From UBA12481 sp964457845 (GTDB lineage Bacteria; Bacteroidota; Bacteroidia; Bacteroidales; UBA12481): a DNA stretch of 64,000 nucleotides. The notes under the pieces were generated by a model. The model saw only the letters and a program-made list of their open reading frames with translations, did not search any database and was not told the DNA's origin. Of the stretch, positions 53,847 through 62,033 are shown in pieces (position 1 is the first letter of the stretch; the number at the start of each line of letters is the position of its first letter). The stretch spans positions 73,328 through 137,327 of the forward strand of contig CAYWHP010000003.1 of NCBI GenBank assembly GCA_964457845.1. Reading direction: 5' to 3'. A program made the position numbers and the translations under genes.

Positions 53847-55394
53847 TCAATATGCAGTATTCTGAGGAGTCCAGTTCGACCAGCCGCTGGTCCAGTCGGT
53901 GGTTCCGAAAGCTCCGACAAATGTGGTGGCATCCAGTCCTGCAGGAACCGTAATCGCTCCGCTAAGGAGAGGTGATCCGGCCTTGGGGACGAAATTCGGT
54001 GCCGTTAACAGGAATGGGTTGGTAACATTAAGTTCCGCTGTTGTGGCGAACGTGCGGTTTGCACGTGAGGCTTCCGTAAAGAAAGCTTCTTCGCCTGCCG
54101 CATTACCGGCAAAATTGTCGTTTATACCCGCCAATACAACACCTTTTACTACGATGTTACCGGCTGCTCCTTTGCTGTCGGCCATTAAAAGACCTTTGGG
54201 CCAGCCTGCAAAAACCGAATTGTAAACCTCGAGGGATGTCCGTCTTCTCAGATGCATTGCCGAAGCAAACAGGCTGTTGGCCGTTGCATCGGTAGTGGCT
54301 TTCGGTCCGAATAAACTTACGTTGGCAAATTTCGGGTTGGTGACCGGGGAATTGGTTGATCCCGTTCCGTCGTTATCGGATTCAAAACCGTTCGATTTCG
54401 AAATATCGGCAACCTGAGGATCACGAAGGCCTACAGCGTACTGAACCGTGCCGTTAAACCCATAGTCGGTGTCGTATTCATCATCCAAACCGGAAAAAGC
54501 AATCAGGTGCCGGCAGTTTACCGTACCGCCGAACCATTCGTATGAATCGTCATTTGAGAAGGATACCTGAACATAATCGATGGTTGTGCCGCTGCCAACA
54601 CCGCCAAAGGTAAGACCGTTGATCTCCTTGTCGGGTGCAAATGCGTAGCCGGCAAATTCGATACGTACATATTTAAGGGTACCTGAATTGTCATTTGCAA
54701 CTGTACCACCGTACTTGCTGCCTACGCCGCCTTCGATTTCCGCTTCGCCTCCGGTGGGGTTTATCGGTGCCTTGCCGCACAGGATAATACCGCCCCAGTC
54801 GCCGGCAGCACGCTGCCCGGCAGCCTTCTCCGAAGTAAAAACAATAGGCTTGGCAGCCGTTCCTTCGGCCATCACCTTGCCGCCGCGTTCAACAATCAAC
54901 GATGCTTTGGTACCGGTTTTTCCCTTAATAACCGTTCCGGCTTCGATCGTCATGGTAGCACCGTCCTTAATATAAACCCATCCGTCGAGGATGTAATTCA
55001 CATCTGATTTCAACACAATATCGGTTGTGATATTACCTGCCAGATTGATTGTACTTCCGGATGCCGGATCAACGGATATCTTGCACGAATCCGTAAAACT
55101 TCCTTCCATAGTGGTAACCACCACCCAGGCTTCTCCTATTGCTACGCCGGTAACCGTTCCGTCGGCAGCCACAGTGGCGATATTGGTTTTCCTCGACAGG
55201 TAGCTGACTTCCTTGTTGGTTGCATCAATCGGGGCAACCGAAACAGCCAGTTTGGACCCTGACCCAACCCGAACGGTCATTGCAGTTTCTTCCATAGAAA
55301 CGCCGGTAACCGGTACATCCTTTTTACATGATGTAAACACGGTTGCGACAGCCAAAGCAGCTGTCATGAACATTGAAAGATTAATTCTTTTCAT
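53847..55394 (-). CDS. Outer-membrane lipoprotein with Ig-like (Big_2) and beta-helix regions, TonB-receptor partner
   Basis: 515 residues. Lipobox ATVFTSC (Cys23). A Big_2-like domain (about 28-108; VTGVSMEETAMTVRVGSGSK, ATVAADGTVTGVAIGEAWV) precedes a right-handed beta-helix (ADGTVT to GLTFGGVGSG, YVRIEFAGYAF, YVQVSFSNDD). Proteins of this type are encoded with TonB-dependent receptors as in the next gene and probably capture the ligand outside. The ligand is unknown; PHO-box-like repeats 56-83 nt upstream suggest phosphate-related control (inference). Confidence 0.8.
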   Translation of the reverse strand: MKRINLSMFMTAALAVATVFTSCKKDVPVTGVSMEETAMTVRVGSGSKLAVSVAPIDATNKEVSYLSRKTNIATVAADGTVTGVAIGEAWVVVTTMEGSFTDSCKISVDPASGSTINLAGNITTDIVLKSDVNYILDGWVYIKDGATMTIEAGTVIKGKTGTKASLIVERGGKVMAEGTAAKPIVFTSEKAAGQRAAGDWGGIILCGKAPINPTGGEAEIEGGVGSKYGGTVANDNSGTLKYVRIEFAGYAFAPDKEINGLTFGGVGSGTTIDYVQVSFSNDDSYEWFGGTVNCRHLIAFSGLDDEYDTDYGFNGTVQYAVGLRDPQVADISKSNGFESDNDGTGSTNSPVTNPKFANVSLFGPKATTDATANSLFASAMHLRRRTSLEVYNSVFAGWPKGLLMADSKGAAGNIVVKGVVLAGINDNFAGNAAGEEAFFTEASRANRTFATTAELNVTNPFLLTAPNFVPKAGSPLLSGAITVPAGLDATTFVGAFGTTDWTSGWSNWTPQNTAY

Positions 55395-55420
55395 ACAATA
55401 TTATGTTGTTTTTACGGTAC

Positions 55421-55448
55421 AAAAAAACTCAGATCATGTGACCTGAGT
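55421..55448 (-). terminator. Terminator-like hairpin between TonB receptor and lipoprotein genes
   Basis: ACTCAG-A-TCA, TG loop, TGA-C-CTGAGT form a stem with one mismatch. On the minus strand it is followed by seven T. It could uncouple the two genes or attenuate read-through. Confidence 0.65.
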
Positions 55449-55449
55449 G

Positions 55450-55477
55450 TTAAGCGCTTATTAAGTAATCCTTAAAT
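55450..55477 (-). promoter_or_regulatory. PHO-box-like direct repeats upstream of the lipoprotein gene
   Basis: On the minus strand TTTAAG-N5-CTTAAT-N5-CTTAAC; on the plus strand TTAAGC, TTAAGT and TTAAAT begin at 55450, 55461 and 55472. Three half-sites with an 11-bp period are the geometry of PhoB/PhoP sites (B. subtilis TTAACA-N5-TTAACA type). A PhoB-type regulator is encoded in the same region. Confidence 0.45.
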
Positions 55478-55486
55478 CGGCTGCAC

Positions 55487-58360
55487 TCAAAAGATGTATT
55501 GAAGACCGATGGAAAACGTGCTGCCGGGGCGGAATTGCCTGTAAACCTGATCGCGTGAGAAGTGAACAGTGCCGCCGGTTCCCGGCTCATAAGCCGACAA
55601 ATCGACATCGGTATCTACAGATTGCTTAAACACAACCGGCTGGTTGAGCAGGTCCTTAATACCAAGCTTGAATTCCAGGTGCTTGCCCAGTCGCCTCGAA
55701 ACCATCAGATCAACCAGATGGCGGGGCATTTCATAGATATTCGGGATATACTCCCAGGGTTTCGTTTTTGGCTGACCAACGATATAGATCCTCTCACCAA
55801 TAACATTGTACATTAAACTGATATTCAGTGCCGATGCCCCCGGATCGGAATAGAACAATCCAAAATTCACCACATAAGGCGACTGTCCGGCCAGCGGACG
55901 ATCCTGCTCCACCGATCCGGATTCAAATTCCACCCGGCTACGAATCCAGGCACCGTTAAATACAATCATGGTATTCTGCAGCCAGCCGTTTTCGCCCAGC
56001 GACTTGCGGATCTCTGCCTCGAATCCGTAATTGGTTGCAGCCATGGCATTCTGGTAGGAATATTCAAGACCGCTGCCCGTTTCAACATATTTTATTTCGA
56101 TGGGATCGCTGAATCGCTTGTAAAAGACCCCGAATGAGATAAGCTCATTGTTATCCGGATAAAGCTCGTAGCGCGCATCAAAGTTGAGGATGTGGGCGTT
56201 TTTCAGATCCGGATTCCCGGAAAACACGGCGTTGCTGCGGAAATCGTAAAAGGGGAAAGGTGCTATTTCCCTGAACTCAGGACGGTTTATCGACTTCCCG
56301 AAGGCAAGACGGATAAGATTCTTGTCGTTCAGATTGTAGGTAAGGTTTGCCGACGGAAAAAGATTTACCGTATCAATATCTACCATCACCGGTTGCTGAA
56401 AGCGGTTGTAGCTTGATAAAACCTGGCGGTTTCGTTCCAAACGGACACCGGTAAACAAACTTATCCTGGTGGTAATCGGAATATTGGCAGAAATAAAGCC
56501 TGCAGCCTGACTGTTTGCCGCTGTGTAGGAATCGGATTTACTGGTCTCTTCGGCCAGTTTGATTCCAGTAGTGGAATTTATATACGTATCACTAAATAGC
56601 TCTTCAATAGGAAGATATTGAATGGAGGGATCTTTTTGCCGGTTGTTGGAGAATATATAGCCGAGTTTTCTGGCAGCGAACGAACGCTGCTTTTCTTCGA
56701 TAAAGATTCCCGCTTTCAGCTGAGGTTTGAAACTTCCCAAACTCAGCTTTCTGGTATAATTGACCGCCCCCGAAAGAATGTTTTCGCTCGTTCCGGTGAA
56801 CAGGCGGCCGGCATTACTGGAAAGGGGATTTGTTGGCAGCTCAAGGAAATACCGGCCATATCCTGCATCAGTGACGTTATCATTGAGAACCTGCTTTATC
56901 CTCCGCACATCCGGATCGGAACGCAGCGCTTTCGCATACCCGATAACCCAATCAACCTGCGAATCCGGTGCCTTCAGGGCATGCGTGCCGCTTAGCTGCC
57001 CGGAGTAGGTTAGCCTGGATTTATAGGCGTATTCAAACGACCGGATGATTGTATTGGAGTAGTATTCGGTGCCGTTCCTGAATAAATCGGTTGATTCCCC
57101 CTGACTGCTGAATAAATTGCGAAATTCAATCTTGTTGCCGTTACCAAGGTACCATGACCAGTTATTTAGAATCCCGAGGTTAACGGTATGGGTATACGTG
57201 CTATCTATGAAATCGAAATCCATACCCGACCGGTCGAGCACAAAATCATATACGGAAAAGCTCCGGTTAATCGTCCGGATGAAATTCCGCGAATTGCTGT
57301 AGTTAACCGAAGTGATCTCGCCAATGGAAGTCTTTCCAAGTTTTATCCGGTGCGACATGGTAAATCCCAGTTTGCCATCGGGAAGGGAGGTTCCCCTGAG
57401 CGGATTCCATGAATTGTTCAATGCTTTGGTAAGCATGATCTGGTCATTACCTGACGCGTTTTGCAAATTACCGGGAAAATAGGAAGGAAGAGACCGGCTG
57501 CCATTAGTAATCCCAATCCAGTCCGACTCTCCGCCGGGGCCGCTCTGATAGGCAGCAAAGGTAGATTGTGTATTAAAAGCCATCTGTGCACTTAGCGTAT
57601 ACAGATTCTTTTCAGGCATATTCTTGGTCCGGATATTGACAAATCCTCCTGTGAAATCTGCCGGCAGTTCGGGTGAGGCCGACTTATAGAGAATCAGGTT
57701 GTCAACCATCGAAGCAGGAATGATGTCAAATGAGAATGCCTTGCTGTCGGATTCACTGCTGGGGGTTGAAGCGCTGTTCAGCCACACATTATTGTAACGC
57801 TGGCTCAGGCCCCTGACAACAACAAACCGGTTATCGACTATTGAAACACCCGGCACGCGCCTGATGGCTTCGGAAGCATCCTTATCCTGCGACATGGAGA
57901 TCTGTTTGGCCGATATTCCATTGGCCACCAGCGGATTTGTACGGATTGCATTTAACACCGACATCTCCGTATCACTCCTGCGGACCGCGACAATGGTAAC
58001 CTCACCGATCTTTGTGGTAGCCTCGACGAGGAGGACATCCAAAATCGTATTTTTTCCGGGCTCCACCCTGACTCCTTTAAAGAGAATCGGGTCATAGGAT
58101 ATAAAGCTTACCCGGATATCGTAATTCCCGGCATTCAACGATTCGAGGACGAACTTCCCATCGAAATCCGTGATGGCACCGGTTGATGAGCCCTCAATAA
58201 GTATGTTCGCGCCCGGCAAGGTCTCGGCGGTTTTGCTATCCTTAACCTGCCCTGAAACTGAACCCTGCTGAGCAAACAGACCGACTGGCAAAACGGAAGT
58301 CCAAAGGAGCAGCCCTGCGAAAAACAGAATTTTCCTGTTAAGCAAGGTTCTATTTTTCAT
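55487..58360 (-). CDS. TonB-dependent outer membrane receptor
   Basis: 957 residues from ATG 58360 (MKNRTLLNRK), which starts a signal peptide ending GLFAQQG; a 44-codon upstream extension overlaps the previous gene and is rejected. A CarboxypepD_reg-like domain (about 30-115; SGQVKDSKTAETLPGANILI) precedes the plug (SEAIRRVPGVSIVDNRF, VVRGLSQRYNNVWLN) and a 22-strand barrel ending GLQYIF. No SusD partner; instead the beta-helix lipoprotein lies downstream. It overlaps the MORN-like gene by 11 nt. Substrate unknown. Confidence 0.93.
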   Translation of the reverse strand: MKNRTLLNRKILFFAGLLLWTSVLPVGLFAQQGSVSGQVKDSKTAETLPGANILIEGSSTGAITDFDGKFVLESLNAGNYDIRVSFISYDPILFKGVRVEPGKNTILDVLLVEATTKIGEVTIVAVRRSDTEMSVLNAIRTNPLVANGISAKQISMSQDKDASEAIRRVPGVSIVDNRFVVVRGLSQRYNNVWLNSASTPSSESDSKAFSFDIIPASMVDNLILYKSASPELPADFTGGFVNIRTKNMPEKNLYTLSAQMAFNTQSTFAAYQSGPGGESDWIGITNGSRSLPSYFPGNLQNASGNDQIMLTKALNNSWNPLRGTSLPDGKLGFTMSHRIKLGKTSIGEITSVNYSNSRNFIRTINRSFSVYDFVLDRSGMDFDFIDSTYTHTVNLGILNNWSWYLGNGNKIEFRNLFSSQGESTDLFRNGTEYYSNTIIRSFEYAYKSRLTYSGQLSGTHALKAPDSQVDWVIGYAKALRSDPDVRRIKQVLNDNVTDAGYGRYFLELPTNPLSSNAGRLFTGTSENILSGAVNYTRKLSLGSFKPQLKAGIFIEEKQRSFAARKLGYIFSNNRQKDPSIQYLPIEELFSDTYINSTTGIKLAEETSKSDSYTAANSQAAGFISANIPITTRISLFTGVRLERNRQVLSSYNRFQQPVMVDIDTVNLFPSANLTYNLNDKNLIRLAFGKSINRPEFREIAPFPFYDFRSNAVFSGNPDLKNAHILNFDARYELYPDNNELISFGVFYKRFSDPIEIKYVETGSGLEYSYQNAMAATNYGFEAEIRKSLGENGWLQNTMIVFNGAWIRSRVEFESGSVEQDRPLAGQSPYVVNFGLFYSDPGASALNISLMYNVIGERIYIVGQPKTKPWEYIPNIYEMPRHLVDLMVSRRLGKHLEFKLGIKDLLNQPVVFKQSVDTDVDLSAYEPGTGGTVHFSRDQVYRQFRPGSTFSIGLQYIF

Positions 58361-58820
58361 CCGTATACCTCTTTTCATTCGATTTATTTCCCTTGTCATC
58401 GTACATGATCCACAGACCGGATTTCTGTCCTGCCTTATAAAACATCTCATACCGGAGAATACCGTTCTCATCCCAAACCCGCCAGATTCCATCTTTCAGA
58501 TCATCCTTGTAACTGGCTTCCCCGGTTTTCTGCCGGTTTTCCGTAAAGGAGGTCCACATGCCATTGCGCAATCCGGCTTTAAAGACCCGGGTTTCCTTAA
58601 TTGAGCCGGAACGGTACCAAAGCTGAACCACCCCGTCGATCTTGCCGTCAACAATGGTCATTTCCTGCTTAACCTGCCCGTTGTCGAAATACTCCTTGTA
58701 ATTGCCGGAGAACAGTTGCTGATCCTTGTCGTAATAGAGGCCATTCTCCCCTATGCTGACCTGGCTGAACCCGGTTTGGGAAAGAAGCAATCCGGAGATA
58801 ATCAATAAAATAAATCTCAT
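58350..58820 (-). CDS. Exported MORN-like (YwqK family) repeat protein
   Basis: 156 residues from ATG 58820 (MRFILLIISGLLLSQTGFSQ). After the signal peptide come six to seven repeats of about 22 residues of the form YFDNGQVKQEM, WYRSGSIKETRVF, GLRNGMWTSF, DLKDGIWRVWDENGILRYEMF and KSGLWIMYDDKGN. Databases call this the YwqK antitoxin family, but no toxin is present and the protein is exported, so that label should not be taken literally. It overlaps the TonB receptor gene and is probably translationally coupled to it. Confidence 0.85.
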   Translation of the reverse strand: MRFILLIISGLLLSQTGFSQVSIGENGLYYDKDQQLFSGNYKEYFDNGQVKQEMTIVDGKIDGVVQLWYRSGSIKETRVFKAGLRNGMWTSFTENRQKTGEASYKDDLKDGIWRVWDENGILRYEMFYKAGQKSGLWIMYDDKGNKSNEKRYTDEK

Positions 58821-58847
58821 GAAAAATTCGCTGTTTGAATGTTGTGT

Positions 58848-58885
58848 AAAAAAAAAAGATAGCCCTGATAACACCAGACTATCTT
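58848..58885 (-). terminator. Intrinsic terminator after the small CarboxypepD_reg gene
   Basis: On the minus strand AAGATAG, inner CTG/CAG pairing, CTATCTT, then about ten T (58857-58848). Confidence 0.85.
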
Positions 58886-58907
58886 CTAACCGAGAAAACT
58901 AATCAAC

Positions 58908-59258
58908 CTATCTCCGGAGTTCTACCTTCAGAGCATTCTTTTTATCGGATTTAACCACCAGTTCCTTGATTTTGTTACCCTCGTAGGAAATCAACGAAAT
59001 CTCAACCGCATAGGTACCGGCTTTAATGCCAGGAACTTCAAAGTTGCCGTCAAGGTCTGTGTAAACGGCCTGTTCGATCCCGCTTATCTTAACCTGAGCA
59101 CCCGGCAAAGCTTCACCGGTGGATTGATCAACCACCGTCCCCATGAGTACGGCGGCCTCCGTAGCCACTTTTACGTTCTTAGTTTCTTTATTTACGCCTT
59201 CGGCGAAAACAGGCAGCATCAGAACCGCCATAAATATTATCGAAATAAGCTTTTTCAT
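58908..59258 (-). CDS. Small exported carboxypeptidase-regulatory-like domain protein
   Basis: 116 residues from ATG 59258 (MKKLISIIFMAVLMLPVFA); a 28-codon upstream extension is hydrophilic and crosses the promoter element. One CarboxypepD_reg-like beta-sandwich follows: LMGTVVDQSTGEALPGAQVKI, YTDLDGNFEVPGIKAGTY, VEISLISYEGNKI. Isolated domains of this kind resemble the N-terminal extension of TonB receptors. It lies at the head of the minus-strand gene set with its own terminator. Confidence 0.8.
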   Translation of the reverse strand: MKKLISIIFMAVLMLPVFAEGVNKETKNVKVATEAAVLMGTVVDQSTGEALPGAQVKISGIEQAVYTDLDGNFEVPGIKAGTYAVEISLISYEGNKIKELVVKSDKKNALKVELRR

Positions 59259-59279
59259 TTCATCTGAATTTTGTTGATG

Positions 59280-59287
59280 CAAACATA
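59280..59287 (-). promoter_or_regulatory. Candidate -7 promoter element of the small CarboxypepD_reg gene
   Basis: TATGTTTG on the minus strand, an exact TAnnTTTG match 21 nt upstream of ATG 59258. A clear -33 TTTG is absent, as expected if an activator substitutes for it. Confidence 0.5.
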
Positions 59288-59320
59288 GGGCGACTATATT
59301 AATTGAATAAGACCCCTGTA

Positions 59321-59337
59321 TTAACAAACTGTTAATT
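59321..59337. promoter_or_regulatory. PHO-box-like pair of half-sites (minus-strand side)
   Basis: TTAACA-AACTG-TTAATT, two half-sites with an 11-bp period, also a dyad TTAACA-N3-TGTTAA. The first 15 bases are repeated almost exactly at 59395-59409. Confidence 0.4.
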
Positions 59338-59383
59338 ATCAAAGGCGCAGAAACCAGGGTCGTGCCGTAAGCGTAATGAATTC

Positions 59384-59411
59384 TTAATGTTTGATTAACA
59401 AACTGCTAACA
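59384..59411 (+). promoter_or_regulatory. PHO-box-like triplet of half-sites upstream of the response regulator
   Basis: TTAATG-N5-TTAACA-N5-CTAACA, three half-sites with an exact 11-bp period. A near -7 element TACCATTG (59421-59428) begins 10 bp after the last half-site, the spacing used by PhoB-type activators. This suggests autoregulation. Confidence 0.5.
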
Positions 59412-59450
59412 TAATGGGTCTACCATTGCATAAGAAAATCACGAACCGTA

Positions 59451-60155
59451 ATGAGTAAAGAGAGATACCGCATTCTTCTGGTTGATGATGAACCGGATAT
59501 ACTTGAGTTTATCGGATATAATCTGATCAGTGAAGGCTACATGGTAGAGAAAGCGCACAGCGGAACAGAAGCATTGAAACTTGCAAAAGACTTTAAACCC
59601 GACCTGATCCTGCTCGATATCATGATGCCGGGCCTCGACGGTATTGAAACCTGTGAACTGTTGCGCAAAACCCCTGAGACAAAAGAGGTTCTTATCGCCT
59701 TCCTTACTGCCAGGCAGGAAGACTACTCCCAGATCTCCGGGTTTTCGGCAGGTGCAGATGATTACATTATCAAACCCGTGAAGCCGAAAGTACTGGCCAG
59801 TCGCATTCATGCCCTGCTTAAAAGGACGAGAGTCCCCGCATCTGAACAAAATCCGGAGGCACCCCTGCGGTTCGGCATCCTGATTATAGATCCGGAAAAA
59901 TACCAGATTACTTTATCCGGACAGGAAATTCTGCTGCCCCGCAAAGAATTCGAATTATTGATTCTGCTGGCCTCAAAACCAGGCAGGGTGCAGTTCCGTG
60001 CCGACATTTTCCGGTCGGTATGGGGCGATCAGAATGTTATCGGTGATCGCACCATTGATGTACATATCCGCAAGATCAGGGAAAAAATCGGGGATCATTT
60101 TATAAAGACCATTAAGGGTGTGGGATATAAGTTTTGCCCACAACCGGAGGAGTGA
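59451..60155 (+). CDS. OmpR/PhoB-family response regulator
   Basis: 234 residues. Receiver domain (1-120) with acidic D12-D13, phospho-acceptor D56 in LLDIMMPG, Thr in FLTAR and Lys in IIKPVKP. A C-terminal winged helix follows (about 135-232; LPRKEFELLILLASKPGRV, RTIDVHIRKIREKIG, IKTIKGVGYKF). No histidine kinase lies in the window, so it is an orphan here. It is divergent from the CarboxypepD_reg/MORN/TonB-receptor genes and preceded by 11-bp-period repeats, so these genes are likely targets (inference). Confidence 0.93.
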   Translation: MSKERYRILLVDDEPDILEFIGYNLISEGYMVEKAHSGTEALKLAKDFKPDLILLDIMMPGLDGIETCELLRKTPETKEVLIAFLTARQEDYSQISGFSAGADDYIIKPVKPKVLASRIHALLKRTRVPASEQNPEAPLRFGILIIDPEKYQITLSGQEILLPRKEFELLILLASKPGRVQFRADIFRSVWGDQNVIGDRTIDVHIRKIREKIGDHFIKTIKGVGYKFCPQPEE

Positions 60156-60179
60156 AACCAGGGTCAGCCATAAATCGAA

Positions 60180-60698
60180 TTAACCGATCGGGCGCAGATA
60201 AAAAACATCGCAGGCAAAATGACCGGTGCTGCCCATATGGTCTGGAATCCGCTTAAAACCAAGGTGCTCGTACAGCCCGCGGGCCGCCTGCATATTCTCA
60301 ATTGTTTCGAGGTAGATCTGCCTGTATCCCATTCGCGCTGCCTCATCAAGGCAATGCTGAAGGAGTCTTTTGCCTAGGCCAAGTCCGCGGGCGTGCGCAC
60401 GGAAATACATCTTTACCAGCTCGCAGGTCCCCTCTTCACCCGGTAACGGGGCAATGCCGGCTCCGCCAATCACCTTGCCATCCGATTCAAGCACAAAATA
60501 ACGGCGGCCCGGTTTCTGAAATGCGTTGAACATTTGCCGGGTATCCTCATCGCCGGAGGCGAAACCGGGCCCGAGCGCTCCATGCTCGATCAGCGTTTCA
60601 AGTATGATGTCGCGAACCGCTTCGCTGTCGCCGGCAGAAATAGGCCTGATGAGGAATTCTCCCCTAACGTTGCGTATTTCAATTACCTGTGTCTCCAT
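60180..60698 (-). CDS. GNAT-family N-acetyltransferase
   Basis: 172 residues. ISAGDSEAVRDIIL, VIGGAGIAPLPGEEGTCEL, KMYFRAHARGLGLGKRLL with the acetyl-CoA loop RGLGLG, and a C-terminal IYLETIENMQAARGLYEHLGF. This resembles small-molecule or amino-acid acetyltransferases. Convergent to the response regulator with a 24-nt gap. Substrate unknown. Confidence 0.88.
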   Translation of the reverse strand: METQVIEIRNVRGEFLIRPISAGDSEAVRDIILETLIEHGALGPGFASGDEDTRQMFNAFQKPGRRYFVLESDGKVIGGAGIAPLPGEEGTCELVKMYFRAHARGLGLGKRLLQHCLDEAARMGYRQIYLETIENMQAARGLYEHLGFKRIPDHMGSTGHFACDVFYLRPIG

Positions 60699-60757
60699 AT
60701 TTTCATAAACTTGTCAAAAATGCTTTAAAATATCCAACTTTTCTGTGTGAGTTAATG

Positions 60758-60765
60758 TATATTTG
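60758..60765 (+). promoter_or_regulatory. Candidate -7 promoter element of the Fic gene
   Basis: TATATTTG matches TAnnTTTG exactly, 85 nt upstream of ATG 60851. No TTTG at the expected -33 distance. The leader would be about 80 nt. Confidence 0.45.
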
Positions 60766-60850
60766 ACTATTCTTGCAGCTAAAGTTGGCACTTTTTATAT
60801 TTTATTGATCAGCAACAGGTTAGCTTAGCTGCTACTCATTTAATTTTGGC

Positions 60851-61978
60851 ATGAAATCAATTCTGTTTCAAACGCCGGAGCCGGCCTTTAACAGCCGTAT
60901 TACCGATTTGGTCATCGAAATCGAGCACCTTCGCAAAAAGGAGACGAATATGACCACCGACCCATTTATCTATAATCAGTTACGTGGGATCTTCCTCGAT
61001 CTGGATGCAATGTGTTCGGCCAATGTCGACGGAAACAAGACCGGTCTGAGCAAATATCTCGAATCCAGGGATGATGATCAGGAATCGAAAGGGCGCAAAA
61101 CGATCGAAATTGATAAAATATCGGAAGTGATGCACCATCTCGATAAGAGCATGGAACAAACAGCGTTGATTCAGGGATTTTTTACAGAAACCCACCGCGT
61201 GCTCCGCGAAGGCATAACGAATGAAAGCACCCGGTTTGCAGGAAAATACAGGCATAATGCCGCCCGTCCCGATGTTCCGGGAAGCAACAGCCCTGCATCA
61301 CAGATGGTTGACAGCTTCATGGACAAGCTTGTTTTCTATATCAACAAAAAGGAAACACCGAAATTCGATGCCATCAAATCAGCCTATGCGCATCAAAAGT
61401 TTCTCTGGATCCACCCCTTCCGTGATGCAAACGGACTGCTTGCGCGGATAATGTCGTTCGTCATGCTCCGAAAGCAGGGATTCGGCGGCCCCATGAACCG
61501 GATCGTTAACCCCACCTTCAGCTTTTGCTGGGATCCCGAAAAGTACATACGCCTCATGAGGAAAGCCGATTCCGACAAGGAAAAGGACCTCTTTGCCTTT
61601 ATCGAATTTACACTCGAAGGACTGCGTAACGACATGTTACGCATGGATCGTCTGCTTCAATATGACATCATCCGCGACGACATACTGAAACCGGCCTTTA
61701 AGCACCCGCTCTTTGAACGCCTTTTCAGCGAACAGGATAAACTGATCATCGACCTTGCCATAGAAAAACAGATCTTCCAGGCAGGCGATATCAGGCTCTA
61801 TTTCCCGCAAAAGCATCCCACCGAGATTTCGAAAATGATCAAATGGCTTCGCGACAAGGAGATGATCATCGGCATTGATGAAAACGCACGCAAATATGCA
61901 ATCAACCTGGAAAACAAATACCTGGTGAAGCAAATTGTCGGCAAACTCGACCGTGCAGGGTTTATTCCTTTCTCCTGA
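60851..61978 (+). CDS. Fic-domain protein with variant catalytic motif
   Basis: 375 residues. N-terminal helices with an inhibitory-motif-like S56-ANV-D60-G61-N, where class II Fic proteins have (S/T)xxxE(G/N). The core Fic motif reads H188-PFRDANGLLA-R199 against the consensus HxFx(D/E)GNGRxxR, so His, Phe, Asp, Asn and the final Arg are present but the first Gly is Ala and the Arg after NG is Leu. A C-terminal winged helix follows (about 290-375; ISKMIKWLRDKEMI). Fic enzymes usually transfer AMP to proteins; loss of the phosphate-binding Arg could lower or change activity. Confidence 0.87.
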   Translation: MKSILFQTPEPAFNSRITDLVIEIEHLRKKETNMTTDPFIYNQLRGIFLDLDAMCSANVDGNKTGLSKYLESRDDDQESKGRKTIEIDKISEVMHHLDKSMEQTALIQGFFTETHRVLREGITNESTRFAGKYRHNAARPDVPGSNSPASQMVDSFMDKLVFYINKKETPKFDAIKSAYAHQKFLWIHPFRDANGLLARIMSFVMLRKQGFGGPMNRIVNPTFSFCWDPEKYIRLMRKADSDKEKDLFAFIEFTLEGLRNDMLRMDRLLQYDIIRDDILKPAFKHPLFERLFSEQDKLIIDLAIEKQIFQAGDIRLYFPQKHPTEISKMIKWLRDKEMIIGIDENARKYAINLENKYLVKQIVGKLDRAGFIPFS

Positions 61979-62002
61979 ACAACAAAAGGTGGATTGATCT
62001 GT

Positions 62003-62010
62003 TAATTTTG
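62003..62010 (+). promoter_or_regulatory. Candidate -7 promoter element of the tail-specific protease
   Basis: TAATTTTG matches TAnnTTTG and lies 23 nt before ATG 62034. No clear -33 element. Confidence 0.4.
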
Positions 62011-62033
62011 CAGGATTATACTGAATTGTTCAA

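Noticed and set aside
58350..58820. Antitoxin of a toxin-antitoxin system (YwqK family name)
   Set aside because: The protein is exported, consists of MORN-like repeats, and no toxin gene is nearby.
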